From NCBI GenBank assembly GCA_023362775.1, contig JALMGJ010000001.1, forward strand, positions 59,427,501-59,491,500: a DNA stretch of 64,000 nt, given 5' to 3'. The notes under the pieces are model-generated. The model saw nothing but the letters and a program-made list of their open reading frames with translations, made no database searches and was not told where the DNA came from. This document shows, piece by piece, positions 24,645 to 36,006 of the stretch (its first letter is position 1; each line of letters opens with the position of its first letter). This DNA comes from Charina bottae. Its lineage: Eukaryota; Chordata; Lepidosauria; Squamata; Charinaidae. The position numbers and the translations under genes are program-made.

Positions 24645-27066
24645 CTCTTAAACAATTCTTAAAAACAGTCAGATGCCAGTCCTCTCCAGACATTCATTTT
24701 TAATTTATAAAAGAGAGAAGTATGGTGAGACACAAAACCATATGTGGCAGCTCATTTCGATTCTCCTACATATACAGCTTCCGCTCCTGATAATCGTGCT
24801 TTCAGTTTGAAGGCCCAAAAAGAGATTCAAGACACATTAAATTGGACATGCTTAAAATCCCCCTTCAGACTTTACTGGTTCTGGAAAATGCAGAAAAATT
24901 GGGGAAATGGGCTATATATATGTTTCTGTTACATACATTGGACCTCCTGTGTTCACCCTGAATAAATCCATTCTCCCTGAAAATCAGATGTCAGTGTAGA
25001 TGTGGTTTTTGTTATCTACTAAGAACAATCAATCTTAGTATTATTTATTTTTTAATATGAAATATTTTTATTTTATTTTTAATTGGTTTAATAGATAAAT
25101 AGATAGTTAATAGATAGATGTGGATGTTAGATATGGCCATTGAACCAGACATGCTCTGGTTCCATAGTCTTTGACAAATGCCACCCTAGTTTTCCCCTCT
25201 TTCTATCGTTCCTTGTGAATACTTCATGTACAATCGTAAATTCCTCATTTCATAGCCAAACAGATTTCAGACTTTTAAAATCAGTTTGGAAACATCTGAA
25301 CTGACATCAAGGTGGGGATCTTCCAAATCCTCTCTGAAACATCTCCATACTGGATCTTTGCACAATCCTAACAGCTAACCCAGTTAGTGAAGGCAGCTAA
25401 AGAGGCAAGGAATCCATTTTAGAACTTGATACTGGACATGGATTCCCCAGCCTAATACAGCAACATGCATTTAACTATAGGATATTAATTGAAAGGGGGA
25501 AAGAGAAACAGTCTGCCCATTTTGGGAAAGCATCTTCTCTGCATGAGAAATCTGGAGTTAGAACTTTGAAATGAAGCTTCCCTGTCATTAAAGGCCCACA
25601 GTTCTTACAATTCAGTGATGCCAATTTGCAGGGAGGGGGAGAACACAGAACTGAGAGCTTACCCCAAGCACGAAAATGACCAGTTAATAGTGCCGATAGA
25701 AAATACAGCCTGAAGTCTTAAAACCACATCTATGAGTGGAAAAAGCATGGCCACAATGGCTCTTTTCAATAAGACATCTTAGTATAACCTTGCAAATGTA
25801 AGCAGCAGTAACTGAAATGCCCAGTGGACTGAGTGTTGTTAAGTAATACATAATCTTAAATACATCTAAATGCAAGCTCAGCTCTATGTAACTAATTTAA
25901 GCAGTTGCTTGCCTACTTGCTTTTGTGTTTTTTTCTTTCTGATTCTATGTAATCAACACTTGGGGCATTAAGCAATCTCAAATCCCTTGATGGAGTCTTG
26001 GCACCAAATAGATGTTGCCCATGTATAAAGCATTAATCATGAACTATAAATACCAAATTGTTTCCATGGTGTTTTACAGGACTAATTGCAGCATAGATAT
26101 ACATTCAGCTTACAGGAGGAAAATTTTGAAACAAGAGGTTACAGTCATATGTACGGGGCAATAGTCCTTCCTTTTAATGAAATGTTTACAGCAGCAGCTC
26201 ATGTGTTCCACTCATACTGATAATGCTGAAACCTTACCTTGATATAATCTACCAAACTCAATTCTAAAGTAGTCTTTCCATCCTTCTTTCCTTCCAACTC
26301 CTCCTGTAACCCTTTCGTTGTTTGTTAAACATGAGGTTACAACTGTGCACACATTCAGCATGCCTTTTCCGTGGGTCCTGTTGAATAAATATAGCACAGT
26401 AATGCTGTCCATGTTAGCTGTCTGCAACAAACAAGTAAAGTCTGAAGGCTGGAGAGATGCTCCTAAATATGAAAAGGATATGCACTTGAAAGCCATAGCC
26501 AATAAGGTTTCCCACCTGGAATTCTTCATTGCTTAGGAATGCCTGGCCACCCTTCGTATTGTATTTATTTGATGGATATAATAAAACTGTATGTTAGGAA
26601 ATGTGATAGCTGGGTATACTATACTGTCCATAGGCTGGCAACAGCAACAGAGCTTTCAAGGACCATCCTGCTTTTCCAGGAGGACTGTAAGAATTTTTTA
26701 AAAAAATGTTATTTGATTCAAAGAAGATTTGATCAAATCACACCATTGAATCAAATCTTCAAATTGCTTCAGCTACCATTGAACTGATTTGGAAAGTTTT
26801 GAAGGTGGTTTGGAGAGCTGATGCATGTTTTAACGCTTTCTGGATTTGCAGAGTTTCAAATATCCTTCCTTCTGTTCTATGTGGACAAAACTGGAGGATT
26901 GAGTTGTGTGATGAGGCTCTCTGATGTTCACATGAGTAACCAGCCAATAAGTTCTATTACCTCTGCAAACCCTGGCAACTGGAGCACTTGGAGGGAAATG
27001 TTACTTGTTGCTTGTGGCTAGATTTTGTTTAGTTGGGTTCACTGGGAAGGGGAAGGGAAGGGGAAG
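24645..27066. other. No gene recognised
   Basis: AT-rich unique-looking DNA. Short frames at 25684-25875, 26212-26529 and 26821-27021 have no recognisable domain. A G/A-rich run (GGGAAGGGGAAGGGAAGGGG) sits at about 27044-27063, just before the LTR. Confidence 0.5.
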
Positions 27067-27542
27067 TGTCAGGATGGGATCCTGCCATTCTTCTTTAGAT
27101 AGATGGGATTGTAGATAGATGGGATTGGTAGTAATTAGTCAGTAATGTCCTACCATTCTGCTTTAGATAGATGGGGTTTGTAGTAACTAGTTAGTGCGAA
27201 GCCAGTAGTAATTAGATAGACTGCATGCCAGACAGTAGAGTGACCTTTAGAGATAGGGAGGGTATGCAGCCGTTAGGGAACGAGGCGCCAGGCTCCAAGG
27301 CCATCCATCTGGATACATCAAAGGCTGGCCTTGTAAAGTTATGGGAAGTGAGTCAGGAGGGGAGGGGTGGACGAGGGGTGCTTGAGAGTCTGGCAGGTTT
27401 TAAATATGTTTGCATGGGAAAAATCTTAGTTTGCTCTTTGCATCAGTTCTATTCACTTGTATCAATAAAATAACTTTTTCATATCCTATCATGGCTTGTG
27501 CTAAAAGTTTCTAAATTAATATCAAAGGAGTGAGTCATCACA
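27067..27542 (+). mobile_element. Solo LTR with internal tandem repeat
   Basis: The segment starts TGTCAGGATGGGATCCTGCC and ends GAGTCATCACA, giving TG...CA ends. An AATAAA signal lies at 27464-27469 about 75 bases before the end, a normal place for an LTR. The flanking 5-mers GGAAG (27062-27066) and GGAGG (27543-27547) agree at 4 of 5 positions. An imperfect direct repeat sits in the upstream (U3-like) part: CCTGCCATTCTTCTTTAGAT from 27081 and CCTACCATTCTGCTTTAGAT from 27149. Start, polyadenylation region and end resemble the minus-strand LTR at 5020-5528, so both come from one family of LTR element. No gag or pol sequence is nearby, which points to a solo LTR left by recombination. ERV versus Gypsy class is not decidable from the LTR alone. 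Confidence 0.65.
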
Positions 27543-27678
27543 GGAGGTAAGGAGGGAAGGGAACTCAGACTTATTCTGCTCCTCGTTTTCTAAATCTAGT
27601 TTGCTCTTTCTTGCATGATCCTCTGCCTTTCCCCATATGTATATCTCTTTAACTTCATCCATTTTTTTTACCTATAAT

Positions 27679-27898
27679 TAGGCTGACCATACGTCCTGTT
27701 TTGAACAGGACAGTCCCGTTTTTTAAACAATTCCCGACCGTCCCGTCGTTTTAAGAAAAATATCCATTTTGTCCTGTTTTTGAAAGTTCCCACAGCGAAG
27801 CACGCATGCACGCACGCCCATGCACCCACCCACTTTGTCTGGCGAGCCGTGGGTAGGTTAGGGTCCCGTTTTTCTCTCAAGGAAATATGGTCAGCCTA
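27679..27898. mobile_element. hAT-like MITE (TAGGCTGACCATA ends)
   Basis: Left end TAGGCTGACCATACGTCCTG and right end AATATGGTCAGCCTA are inverted, and the flanking 8-mers CCTATAAT (27671-27678) and CCTATCAT (27899-27906) agree at 7 of 8. Inside are repeats of a TCCCGTTTTT-like word (27714, 27742, 27864). No transposase is present. The class is inferred from the 8-bp duplication. Confidence 0.68.
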
Positions 27899-27906
27899 CC
27901 TATCAT

Positions 27907-28080
27907 TGGCGATCACTCGTAGCCGAGTAAGATTGCCTTCCAAAGGTAAAATTTTAACGGTGGATCCGTAAGTGGCTATAAAGGCCAATTCTGGATCCGC
28001 ACAACCTCCCACAGTGAGGGCATCGGTTTCCGGGTGGGAGACGGTCATAATACAGTCCTCATTAGTCTGTTTCTAATCAT
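27907..28080. other. Unidentified CpG-bearing segment, repeat-like
   Basis: GATCACTCGTAGCCGAGTAA (27910), GGTGGATCCGTAAGTGGCTA (27959), GGATCCGCACAACC and GTGAGGGCATCGGTTTCCGG have a density of CpG and of organised words unlike the AT-rich DNA on either side. It reads like the remnant of a mobile or conserved element, but I do not recognise the family and see no ORF or inverted ends. Confidence 0.35.
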
Positions 28081-28547
28081 TTCCTTTCATTCCACACCTG
28101 CCTCCCTCCCCACCAATCCTTGTTTTATGTTATTTGTCTTTCTCTGGATTGTTTTGTATCAAGTGAGTTAATCCTGTTCATTATATGATGCTGTTGTAAT
28201 GCAGATATTTCTTTATTTCAATTTGCATTTTATACACAATAGTGATAATTCACATTGTTCGCAGGGTTCATTTTTTAAAAAAAATATTTGCACAACCTTA
28301 GAAGAAGTTAACTTTGCCAATAAGTCAATTCAATAAGCCTGCAGCCTGAAAATGTAAGTGATCTGAGGATGCTGGACTCTTCCAACCTTAGAGCAAGCTT
28401 CCTTTTAAAACAGTTTTTGAAAACTTTTATTTTAAGATGTAGTAGGATACTTTCTGCATTGTTCAGCACTAATTCTCTGTAGGATGAACAATTTAGATGT
28501 TGCTGTACTGTTTTTTTCCCCTCCTCCCTGCTACTTACAGGAAGTAA
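28081..28547. other. No gene recognised
   Basis: Unique-looking AT-rich DNA between the unidentified segment and LINE copy B. Confidence 0.5.
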
Positions 28548-28564
28548 AGTATATTACATACATA

Positions 28565-28598
<34 letters not shown>

Positions 28599-28700
28599 TA
28601 TTACATTTATATCCTGCCCACCTCCCCCACAAGGAGGGACCCTGGGCGGTTCACAGCAAAGGTTTAAAATCAATAAAAACTATAAATACCAATAATAAAC

Positions 28701-28702
<2 letters not shown>

Positions 28703-28758
<56 letters not shown>

Positions 28759-28856
28759 ATAATTTATTTATTATATTATATTATATTATATTAATTATAT
28801 TATATATATTATATTATATTATATTATATTATATTATTATATTATATATATCTCAA
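28703..28856. repeat. (TA)n-(TG)n and TATTA-rich simple repeat inside LINE copy B
   Basis: TA units at 28706-28734, TG units to 28758, then irregular ATATTAT repeats to 28856. It sits between the LINE's 3' hairpin block and its stop region, where the other copies have only short AT-rich sequence. Confidence 0.95.
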
Positions 28857-28859
28857 TCA

Positions 28860-30057
28860 TACAGTTCGATCCATGAATGGTAGACCTCATCCCATCGGTC
28901 GATAAGGCTGGTCAGGGCAGATCTAAGGGACCAGCCAACCCCAAGACTGGCTGTTCCCCTCCCCTCCCCAAGCATGGTGACATAACCAGGTCTTCTAAAG
29001 TCCAGGAGAGAGGGGGCCGATCTTATTTCAGGAGGAAGAATATTCCAAAGGGCGGGGGCTACCACAGAGAAGGCACGCCTCCTAGACCCCCTCAGATGGA
29101 ACTCTCTTACAGACGGGGTTCGTAGCAGGACCGGGTGGGACGGGTTGATTGAACGGGGATGAGACGGTCCCTCAAGTAACCTGGCCCCATGCCATGTAGG
29201 GCTTTAAAGGTGATAACCAACACCTTGAATTGAATCCGGAAGCAAACTGGGACCCAATGCTCATGGAGCAAAGGTGTTATATGTGCCGATCTTGAGGCAC
29301 CTAAAATCGCCCGCGCGGCTGCATTCTGAACCAGCTGGAGCTTCTGGATGCTCTTCAAGGGTAGCTCCATGTACAGCACATTACAATAATCTATCTGGGA
29401 GATGACCAGGGCATGAGTGACTGTTCGAAGGGCCTCTCGCTCCAGGAAAGGGCGTAATTGGCACACAGCACGAAGTTGTGCAAAGGCCCTTCTGGCCACG
29501 ACTGCCACCTGCTCTTTGAGCAGGAGTCGTGAGTCCAGGAGGACCCCCAAGTTATGCACCAGGTCTGTCTGGGGTAGTGCAGCCCCATCCAGAACTAAAG
29601 ATGATAAATTCCTAGACACCGAGGAGCCATTAATCCACAGCCACTCCGTCTTACCAGGGTTCAGCTGAAGCCTGTTGTTCCCTATCCAGACCCCCACAGC
29701 CCCCAGGCACTTGGACAGGGTAGTCACAGCATCACTTACTTCCCCTGGGATGGAGATGTATAACTGTGTATCATCAGCATATTGATGATACCTCATCAAT
29801 ACCCGTGGAGACGGATGATCTCGCCCAGTGGTTTCATGTAGATGTTGAATAGGAGAGGAGAGAGCACTGAGCCCTGTGGCACCCCACAAAGGAGGGGCCG
29901 TGGACCCGATCTCTCCTCCCCTATCAACACCGATTGGGACCGGCCCTGGAGGAAGGAGGTAAACCAGTGCAAAACCATGCTGCCCACCCCCAACTCTCTC
30001 AGGAATCCCAAAAGGATACCATGGTCGATGGTATCGAAAGCCGCTGAGAGGTCAAGG
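28860..30057 (-). pseudogene. LINE reverse transcriptase remnant (copy B)
   Basis: The readable part runs from RT motif A (LLDLSAAFDTIDHGILLGFL, 30060-30000) through [20 protein letters not shown] to the catalytic YADD (about 29780), and then the C-terminal portion with LRDRLIPVQSTRPTRSC. A frameshift lies between the two main pieces near 29800-29815, where copy B has extra bases just upstream of YADD. One residue is lost by a 3-base deletion near 29265. The C-terminus (VAPALWNILPPEIRSAPSLLDF) continues after a further interruption. There is no endonuclease and no start, so it is non-functional. Confidence 0.88.
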
Positions 30058-30294
30058 AGTATATGCAGTGAAACCATTGGAGTCTACAGTATTTGCTTGA
30101 AACTTAGCAAGATTAGTGCCCTTTAAAAGATCAATAATTCCTGCTATTTTTGTCCCATGCTGTCAAAAAAAAAAAAAAAAAAAAGCAGTTCCAGACATTT
30201 CACTGCTTTCCCACTATAGCCTATGGTTGAATCTTTCATTGTCATGAGTTCGTTCAGATCAAATCTTGTTACCTTTGAATCATGCTTCTCAAGT

Positions 30295-30598
30295 GAGTCC
30301 ACGGTGGCTCAGTGGTTAGGATGCTGAATCAGAAGCCATTAAGGCTGATAGCTCGGCAATTCGAAACCCAGAGCGTGAGCCGCATGCCGGAGTGAGCTAC
30401 CGGCAATTAGTCCCAGCTTCTACCAACCTAGCAGGTCAAAAGCATGCAAATGCGAGTAGATAAATAAGGTACCACTCCAGTGGGAAAAATTACAGGGACA
30501 TGAAAGGAGCCTCCTTGGGTGTCCCCCAGGCAACAGTGATGTCATCAGCAAATCCTTTCACTACAAAAGCACCTCGGTGCTTCTGACATGAAAAAAAA
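30295..30598 (+). mobile_element. tRNA-derived squamate SINE, CTTCTGACA-tail type, 13-bp duplication
   Basis: The head has a tRNA A-box-like GGTGGCTCAGTGGTTAGGAT and B-box-like GGCAATTCGAAACCC (30355). It is followed by a middle domain with CCAACCTAGCAGGTCAAAAG, CATGCAAATGCGAGTAGATA and GGTACCACT, and a tail ending AGCACCTCGGTGCTTCTGACA then A9. ATGCTTCTCAAGT is repeated exactly at 30282-30294 and 30599-30611. The middle domain matches the SINEs at 37-38 kb but the tail does not. It is not a functional tRNA gene: the cloverleaf is not maintained. Confidence 0.9.
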
Positions 30599-30749
30599 AT
30601 GCTTCTCAAGTTCACCTTGAATCTTGCCATCTTTAAACTCATATCTTGATTTCAAATCAGATGCGCTCCTTGCACTTGGGCTGCCCAACTTATAAATACC
30701 GTCATACAATACGGAGTCTAATCAGAACCGAAGGCCAAGAAAAGTGGTA

Positions 30750-31240
30750 AACAAAGGACCTTAGATGCTGCTGCCCACAACGATATCACATCCTTTAAAT
30801 GTGCTAAGCCCTTGAAATGGCTGGATCAAAACAAATAACCCTCCCAGATAGAAATTTTTTTAACAACTTATATGCTCCAACAACTTAGAAGAGCTTTCTC
30901 TAGAGCATGTTTTCAACAACTGGATTCCATGGTATGATATGGGAGGTTCCAAGGAGTTCCATTCTAGGAAAGAACTATGTATATGTGGTGCACCAGCTGT
31001 TGAAGATATTGCACATATCCTGTTCGATTGCAAACTTTATTCGGCAGAAAGGGCCAGTTACTTGGATCCTTACTTAAAATCTAAGAAATATTGGGACACC
31101 TAGAATAAACTCTTATACTACTTGCAGGGAACAAATTTGCATATTACTAGGAAGACTGCAATTTTCTTATCAAAGACCATTCTGAAGAGGATAGAAAACA
31201 GATTGGGGTTGACTGCAAGGGTGACAATTTATAATGAATA
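30750..31240 (+). pseudogene. Retroelement C-terminal coding remnant, clade unclear
   Basis: One plus-strand frame reads a protein-like run with scattered stops: MLQQLRRAFSRACFQQLDSM (about 30869), then ELCICGAPAVEDIAHILFDC (about 30971), then KTAIFLSKTILKRIENRLGL (about 31155). The cysteine-histidine pattern C-x-C-x9-H-x4-C after a basic helix is of the kind found near the C-terminus of several non-LTR retrotransposon polyproteins. I cannot name the clade. At least three in-frame stops show it is dead. It differs from the L2/CR1-group, L1 and BovB copies in this window. Confidence 0.5.
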
Positions 31241-32293
31241 TGCCCTACAGTTTTTTCTGTATGGTTTTTATAGTTTTTCAATATGGTCAGATGACTAATT
31301 AATGAAATTTATTGCATTCCATTGTAAATCAGATGCTATCTAATTTACACATCCCTACGTCCCAGTAATAGACTTCTTTCTTCAGCAGTAGAGATGGAGA
31401 TCTGCATCTACTGTACTTCTGGCTTCTCAGCAGAGAGCAGAGAATTGTTCTGAAAGGAAACATAATTCAAAGAGGAGTAAGAATTGCAGAGTAGCTAAGA
31501 AATATAAAGTTGTACTTCCCTTTTTTCCTCACACAATGTATCAATAATTTATGGGTTTTTCAACCATAGATGTAGTAGTGGTCACATGTGAGATAGGGAG
31601 CAAAGAATCATGTTACTATATGTGTGTTTTTTAATACTGCCTACACTTTCCATTTTTCATTCCTACACTACCAAAAACTACAATTAGGGCTCTTTCTTTC
31701 TATGCAATGAGGTCAGTTTGATACTACAAATGGTTAAATTATCCTTGGCAAGAGGCTGAACTTGGCAGTAATTCTGTAATGAGAAATCCAGATTATGAGC
31801 ATCATTTGTAATATGAGTGTCCAGCACTTAAGCCAGTTTCATTTGAATGCTGCTTCCTTTTCCCCTTTCCTTATGGCAATGCCTTAGCAATGTTCATTCG
31901 GCAGAAGAAATTGTAACAGCTATGGTATTAGGTCCTTCATTTTCCTAATAATAATTTGAAATTAAATTTTAATTTATATAATTGACTTTGTTTTGGTGAG
32001 GTACCCCTTTGAAGCTGCTTGATGAAGCAATAGAGCTTCTGAGAGTGAAGGGAAGCAGCTATGTTGCCTTGTTTCTCTTCGGAGGCCTCAACTGGTATTG
32101 GCAAGAAACAGAAGAGGCTGCTAGTCAGCTGCTGGAAGTTCTGGTCAAACTACAAGATGACACAAAGGTCATTGTCAAGACAAATCACATTTCTTTATCT
32201 CAGTGAGCAAATGTCATCTCTGCAGCTTGAAGCATCTCAGTGGAGTGAATCTAAGCCTCCTCATATAGGCCTAGGAAGAATGAAGGGCCATCC
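31241..32293. other. No gene recognised
   Basis: AT-rich DNA. The plus frame at 32009-32206 (65 codons) looks somewhat protein-like, but I recognise no family, and it has no supporting splice or retroelement context. Confidence 0.45.
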
Positions 32294-33060
32294 TCATTCC
32301 TCCTGTACATTGATGGATTGATTATGTGCCATTAAGTCAGCTCCCCTCAATATATATTCCACATAGAATAAGTAAGGGAATAGTATACAGCCTTGTCTCA
32401 TGCCTTTGCCTACCTGGACCCATCCTGTTTCACCATGTTCCATTTGAACTGTGGCTTTCAAATCTGTGTATAGATTTTGCATGAGGATAATGAGATGTTC
32501 TGAGATTCTAAAGTTTTTTTTTCTAAAAAGCTTGACGTGGCTGACATAAGCAAAGACCTTTCTATAATTAATGGACATATTAACTTCTTTTAGGTATTCT
32601 TTGGCTCTCTCAATTATCCAGTGTGCATCAGCAATGTCTTTTTTTCCTTTGTTTTTTTTTTCTAAAACCAGCTTGAAATCCCTTTCCATATAAGGCTCAG
32701 AACTGTCTTGGATACAGTAATCCTAAGCATTATTTTGATAGTATGTGAAATTAAGGATTGTTTGTGATAGTTTGCACCCTCAACAGAGTCTCCTTTCTTT
32801 GACATTTGTATTTAGACTGACCTCCAATCTGTTGGCCACTGGCATATATTGGTTAGAACCTTTACTGATTCTTCTTCTGTTGCTTGCCATACTGTCCAAC
32901 TACATTTTCCCCCTTACTGTTTCCAAATTTAGCATTCCAGTCTCCAATCACAAGCAGCACCCCTTGCTTGCATGTTCTGTTGATTTCAGATTGAACTTGA
33001 CCATAAAGCTTGTAAACTTGGATAACTATCATATTGAGTTGATACTCATTTTTTAGGTCC
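32294..33060 (-). pseudogene. RTE-BovB LINE remnant: endonuclease and reverse transcriptase pieces
   Basis: On the minus strand the first piece (about 33040-32900) reads IVIQVYKLYGQVQSEINRTC and then LLVIGDWNAKFGNSKGENVV. This carries the G-D-W-N-A-K endonuclease motif of RTE/BovB elements. The second piece (32689-32294) reads KDIADAHWIIERAKEYLKEV, later LIILMQNLYTDLKATVQMEH and GKGMRQGCILFPYLFYVEYI, the RT palm with the RQGC motif. Sequence normally lying between endonuclease and RT is mostly missing, and the region of motif A is altered. It is a 5'- and 3'-truncated dead copy. Family membership rests on several consecutive motifs and is fairly secure. Confidence 0.8.
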
Positions 33061-34440
33061 AGGACTTGAAAGCATCAAATTTTTGCCTAGTACAGAGGCA
33101 ATAATTGGAAATTACAAGCAATGTAATGGTTAATGATGAAGGTAATGCACAGCAGTCATGACTAATCACTGTGATTTCTCCCTCTACCTTTTCCACATCC
33201 TAACATTCGAGTCATGGTGTCTTAACATGCATATCTACTTGTTATCTTGACACAATGCCACTGGAATTTAGGTGGTTTATTTGTTTGTTTGTTTGATGTC
33301 CCACCTTTCTGGCAAGTACTCAGGGCTAGTGTCTGCCCCATTCATCTCATTCATCTCATCTCCCTCAAAGCCTTCCTGCCCGTGTTAGCTCTGTTTATAA
33401 AATGTAAAATATGTCTCAGCAGGTTGCAGCAGCTGGATTACTTCATCTTGGCTTGGAAGCTGAAGCAGGATTGGGTTTGGTTGCTGTTCAGGTCGGAGAT
33501 CATCAGAAAATCCCAGGACTCCATGCTGGGAAGAAAAATCATTGGCAACCCTCTTCCATTTTGTGCACATAGCCACCAGGGGTCAAGTTCAACTAGAGGG
33601 TATCTTTTCTTTTCTATAAAACATGGACATCTTTAAAAGGGGAGCTGGCACATTTTATGGAGGACAAGCCCATTAATAATCATGATTCCAAGCTTATGGT
33701 GTGGAAAAAGAGGGAGAAATAGAGGGGAGAAATGGCTTTAATCTCAATGGATAAATATTTTCTTAAATACCAAAGTTAGAGAGCCATTTTCTTTGGAATA
33801 TAACCATAAACCTGCTCTTGCCTACTGTGGCTTTCTTTTAAGCAAAGGGCTGGTCACTTTAAAAACTGGAATAATATTAAGTTTGCTTGGAGAAATTTAA
33901 AGAAAAGGGGGCCAAGCATGATTCTTAATAATTAGGATTTTGGCACTGCAGAAACACTAAAAATCAGACTTAACCTTTGGGGGGGGAAATTACATCTGAT
34001 TTAGATTGAGCTTGAAGTATGGGTGAAGCATTTAACTGGAGATTCATTCATTTACCCCTCCTGCATTTCAAAGTTCATCATTCAGCGTTGGTGATGCTGA
34101 AAAAAGGTATTATAAAGGAGTTCTTTCCAAATATTCATCCAAATTCGTCTCAGTTTGGAAAGAAATTCTGCACTGAAGGACATTAAAACCATTTTCACTA
34201 AATGGGATGTCCAATTGTTGTAATATTGCTTTCTAGGTACTGAACCTGTGGAGTGTTCTAGATGGGACAGCTGGACTTCAGAAAAGAAGATTTTGTAGTA
34301 CCAATGGCATTGTTTCCCATATGTAACAGATTGTCCAAAGATACATTCAATTATATGAAGAAATGGTGCTTGTGAATTATTGACCTCTGAGCAGTTGTTT
34401 GTAAGGTGACAAGGCCACAAAAGCTGATATTCTCTGCATA
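33061..34440. other. No gene recognised; a possible old SINE tail
   Basis: At 33274-33320 TTATTTGTTTGTTTGTTTGA followed by CCCACCTTTCTGGCAAG looks like the antisense 3' tail of an old SINE or LINE. The plus frame 33247-33636 overlaps it and shows no domain. The rest is unique-looking. Confidence 0.45.
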
Positions 34441-34774
34441 GAGCCAGTTTGGTCTAGTGGTTAAGGTGTTGGACTAGAAACCAGAAGACTGTGAGTTCTA
34501 GTCCCGCCTTAGGCATGAAAGCCGGCTGGGTGACCTTGGGCCAGTCACTCACTCTCAGGCCTAGGAAGGAGCCAATGGCAAACCAGGAGAATGAGAGTTC
34601 TAGTCCCACCTTAGGCATGAAAGCGAGCTGGGTGACTTTGGGCCAGTCACTCTCTCTCAGCCCAACTCACCTCACAGGGTCTTTGTTGTGGGGAAAATAG
34701 GAGGAGGAAAGAGCATTAGGTATGTTCGCTGCCTTGAGTTATTTCTAAAAATAATAAAGATAGGATAAAAATAA

Positions 34775-34813
<39 letters not shown>

Positions 34814-34815
34814 AT
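34441..34815 (+). mobile_element. Composite SINE: Sauria head fused to a MIR-like SINE
   Basis: The first unit (34441-34584) is a Sauria SINE head and middle (GAGCCAGTTTGGTCTAGTGG ... GGGTGACCTTGGGCCAGTCA ... GGAGCCAATGGCAAACCA), cut before its Bov-B-like tail. It is joined directly to a second copy of the same middle (AGAGTTCTAGTCCCACCTTA from 34594). That copy continues into a different tail: CCAACTCACCTCACAGGGTC, GGGGAAAATAGGAGGAGG, CGCTGCCTTGAGTTATTTC and (AAATA)n/(AAAT)n to 34815. About 80 bases are thus present twice with few differences. No target duplication was found. Template switching during reverse transcription, or insertion plus deletion, could explain it. Confidence 0.8.
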
Positions 34816-35804
34816 ATAAAAAAAATATACATCTGTAGAAAAAAAAATACCTAATTGACAAGAGGAGATTGTGATGTCTTGTTTTAAGTTTAAGTTTTAT
34901 AATATATACTTTTATAGTATATTACTAATTGGAAAATTCCTGCAAATATCACAACTTTCCAGATTCAGTTTGCCAGGCTAACTTTTTTAAACAATCACAG
35001 CTAAAATGAATATCTAGATTTTGGCATCTTTGAAGATTACCATGCCTGGTCAATGTAGATTTTCTAATAACAAGTGATACTGAATATACCCATTCTTTGA
35101 ACAAGTCAGCAAAATAATTTTTCAAGCAACTGTTTATAAGCATTCCTCTTTCCTTTATTTTTTTGCTGCTGCTGTGCTTCACAAATTCATGAAAATGTGG
35201 GAGAGTGGAAAGAATGTTGTACATTTTTCAAAATAAAATATTACATTTGGGTGAAGATCCAAGATCTGCTTCTGAATCTATGCTGTCTACCAAATATCGT
35301 ATCTTAATATAGTACCACAAAATATTCTTGACTGTGTTGATCCATCCTTCCGCTTATTCATAAGTAGGACATTCCTTCTCTCTAAAAATATGCCACCTAT
35401 TAAAACTGGCTCTCCAAGTTCCTTTTCCATGCATTTGGCAGAGGAATAAAATCCTGCAGGTCACACAGAATATACCATATAGGAACAAGAGTTGTGAAAC
35501 CTTTTTGACCTTTTCCTTGAAATCTTCAAAATGCTTCTAACATTTCAACAGCCCTATTTTTGCAAACATGAAGTCATCATTTTTAATAGACTTGCATAAA
35601 CTTTAAAAAGTGGTTTTGTGGTCCAACAGGGGTTTGATTAGGGTGCCCTGGGATGGCAAGCATGGAATGGGGAGGAAACAGCCAAGTGCTCAGACTTACT
35701 CTCTCTGCTTGGTCACAGCCATCGATTGAAAATATAATTAATTAATCTTAGTCAAAGTTGTAAGAAAGGACAGTTCTATGGATAAGTCTTTTCATCTATG
35801 CCAC

Positions 35805-35840
<36 letters not shown>

Positions 35841-35998
35841 CATGCACGCGCATGTGTATGTGTGGGTGTGGGAGTGTGATGACTGAGAAAACTCCATGTG
35901 AAGAAGGATCATTACTCCATACATGTTTCATATACAAAAGCTAAATGGTTCAATCTTTGGTATTTTCAGGGTGGGCTGAGAAAGACCTTTGAGAGACT
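34816..35998. other. No gene recognised; contains a (TG)n tract
   Basis: AT-rich unique-looking DNA with a (TG)n/(GTGT) microsatellite at about 35805-35878. The minus frame 34949-35224 shows no domain. Confidence 0.5.
35805..35878. repeat. (TG)n microsatellite, imperfect
   Basis: About 16 clean TG units followed by interrupted GCATGCACGCGCATGTGT-type sequence. Confidence 0.92.
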
Positions 35999-36006
35999 CT
36001 CTAGAC

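Larger units (their letters stand above)
28555..30057 (-). mobile_element. L2/CR1-group LINE copy B (5' truncated)
   Basis: On the minus strand the element ends in an (ATT)n tail (28568-28599) preceded by the conserved 3' block CTGCCCACCTCCCCCACAAGG ... GACCCTGGGCGG (28615-28650). The coding part aligns to copies C-E up to GAGGTCAAGGA at about 30057, where homology stops, inside RT motif A. AGTATAT at 28548-28554 recurs at 30058-30064 and may be a 7-bp target duplication, though it lies slightly outside the (ATT)n tract. The 3' UTR has been expanded by (TA)n/(TG)n and TATAT-rich simple repeats. Confidence 0.9.

Noticed and set aside
30295..30380. tRNA-like heads with A and B boxes (also at 14657, 23466, 34441, 37057, 37913, 38368)
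   Set aside because: Each is the head of a SINE followed by its middle and tail with a target duplication in most cases. They are not tRNA genes.
32009..32206. 65-codon plus frame with a protein-like look (LLDEAIELLRVKGSSY)
   Set aside because: I recognise no family and find no splice sites or retroelement context. A protein search would be decisive.
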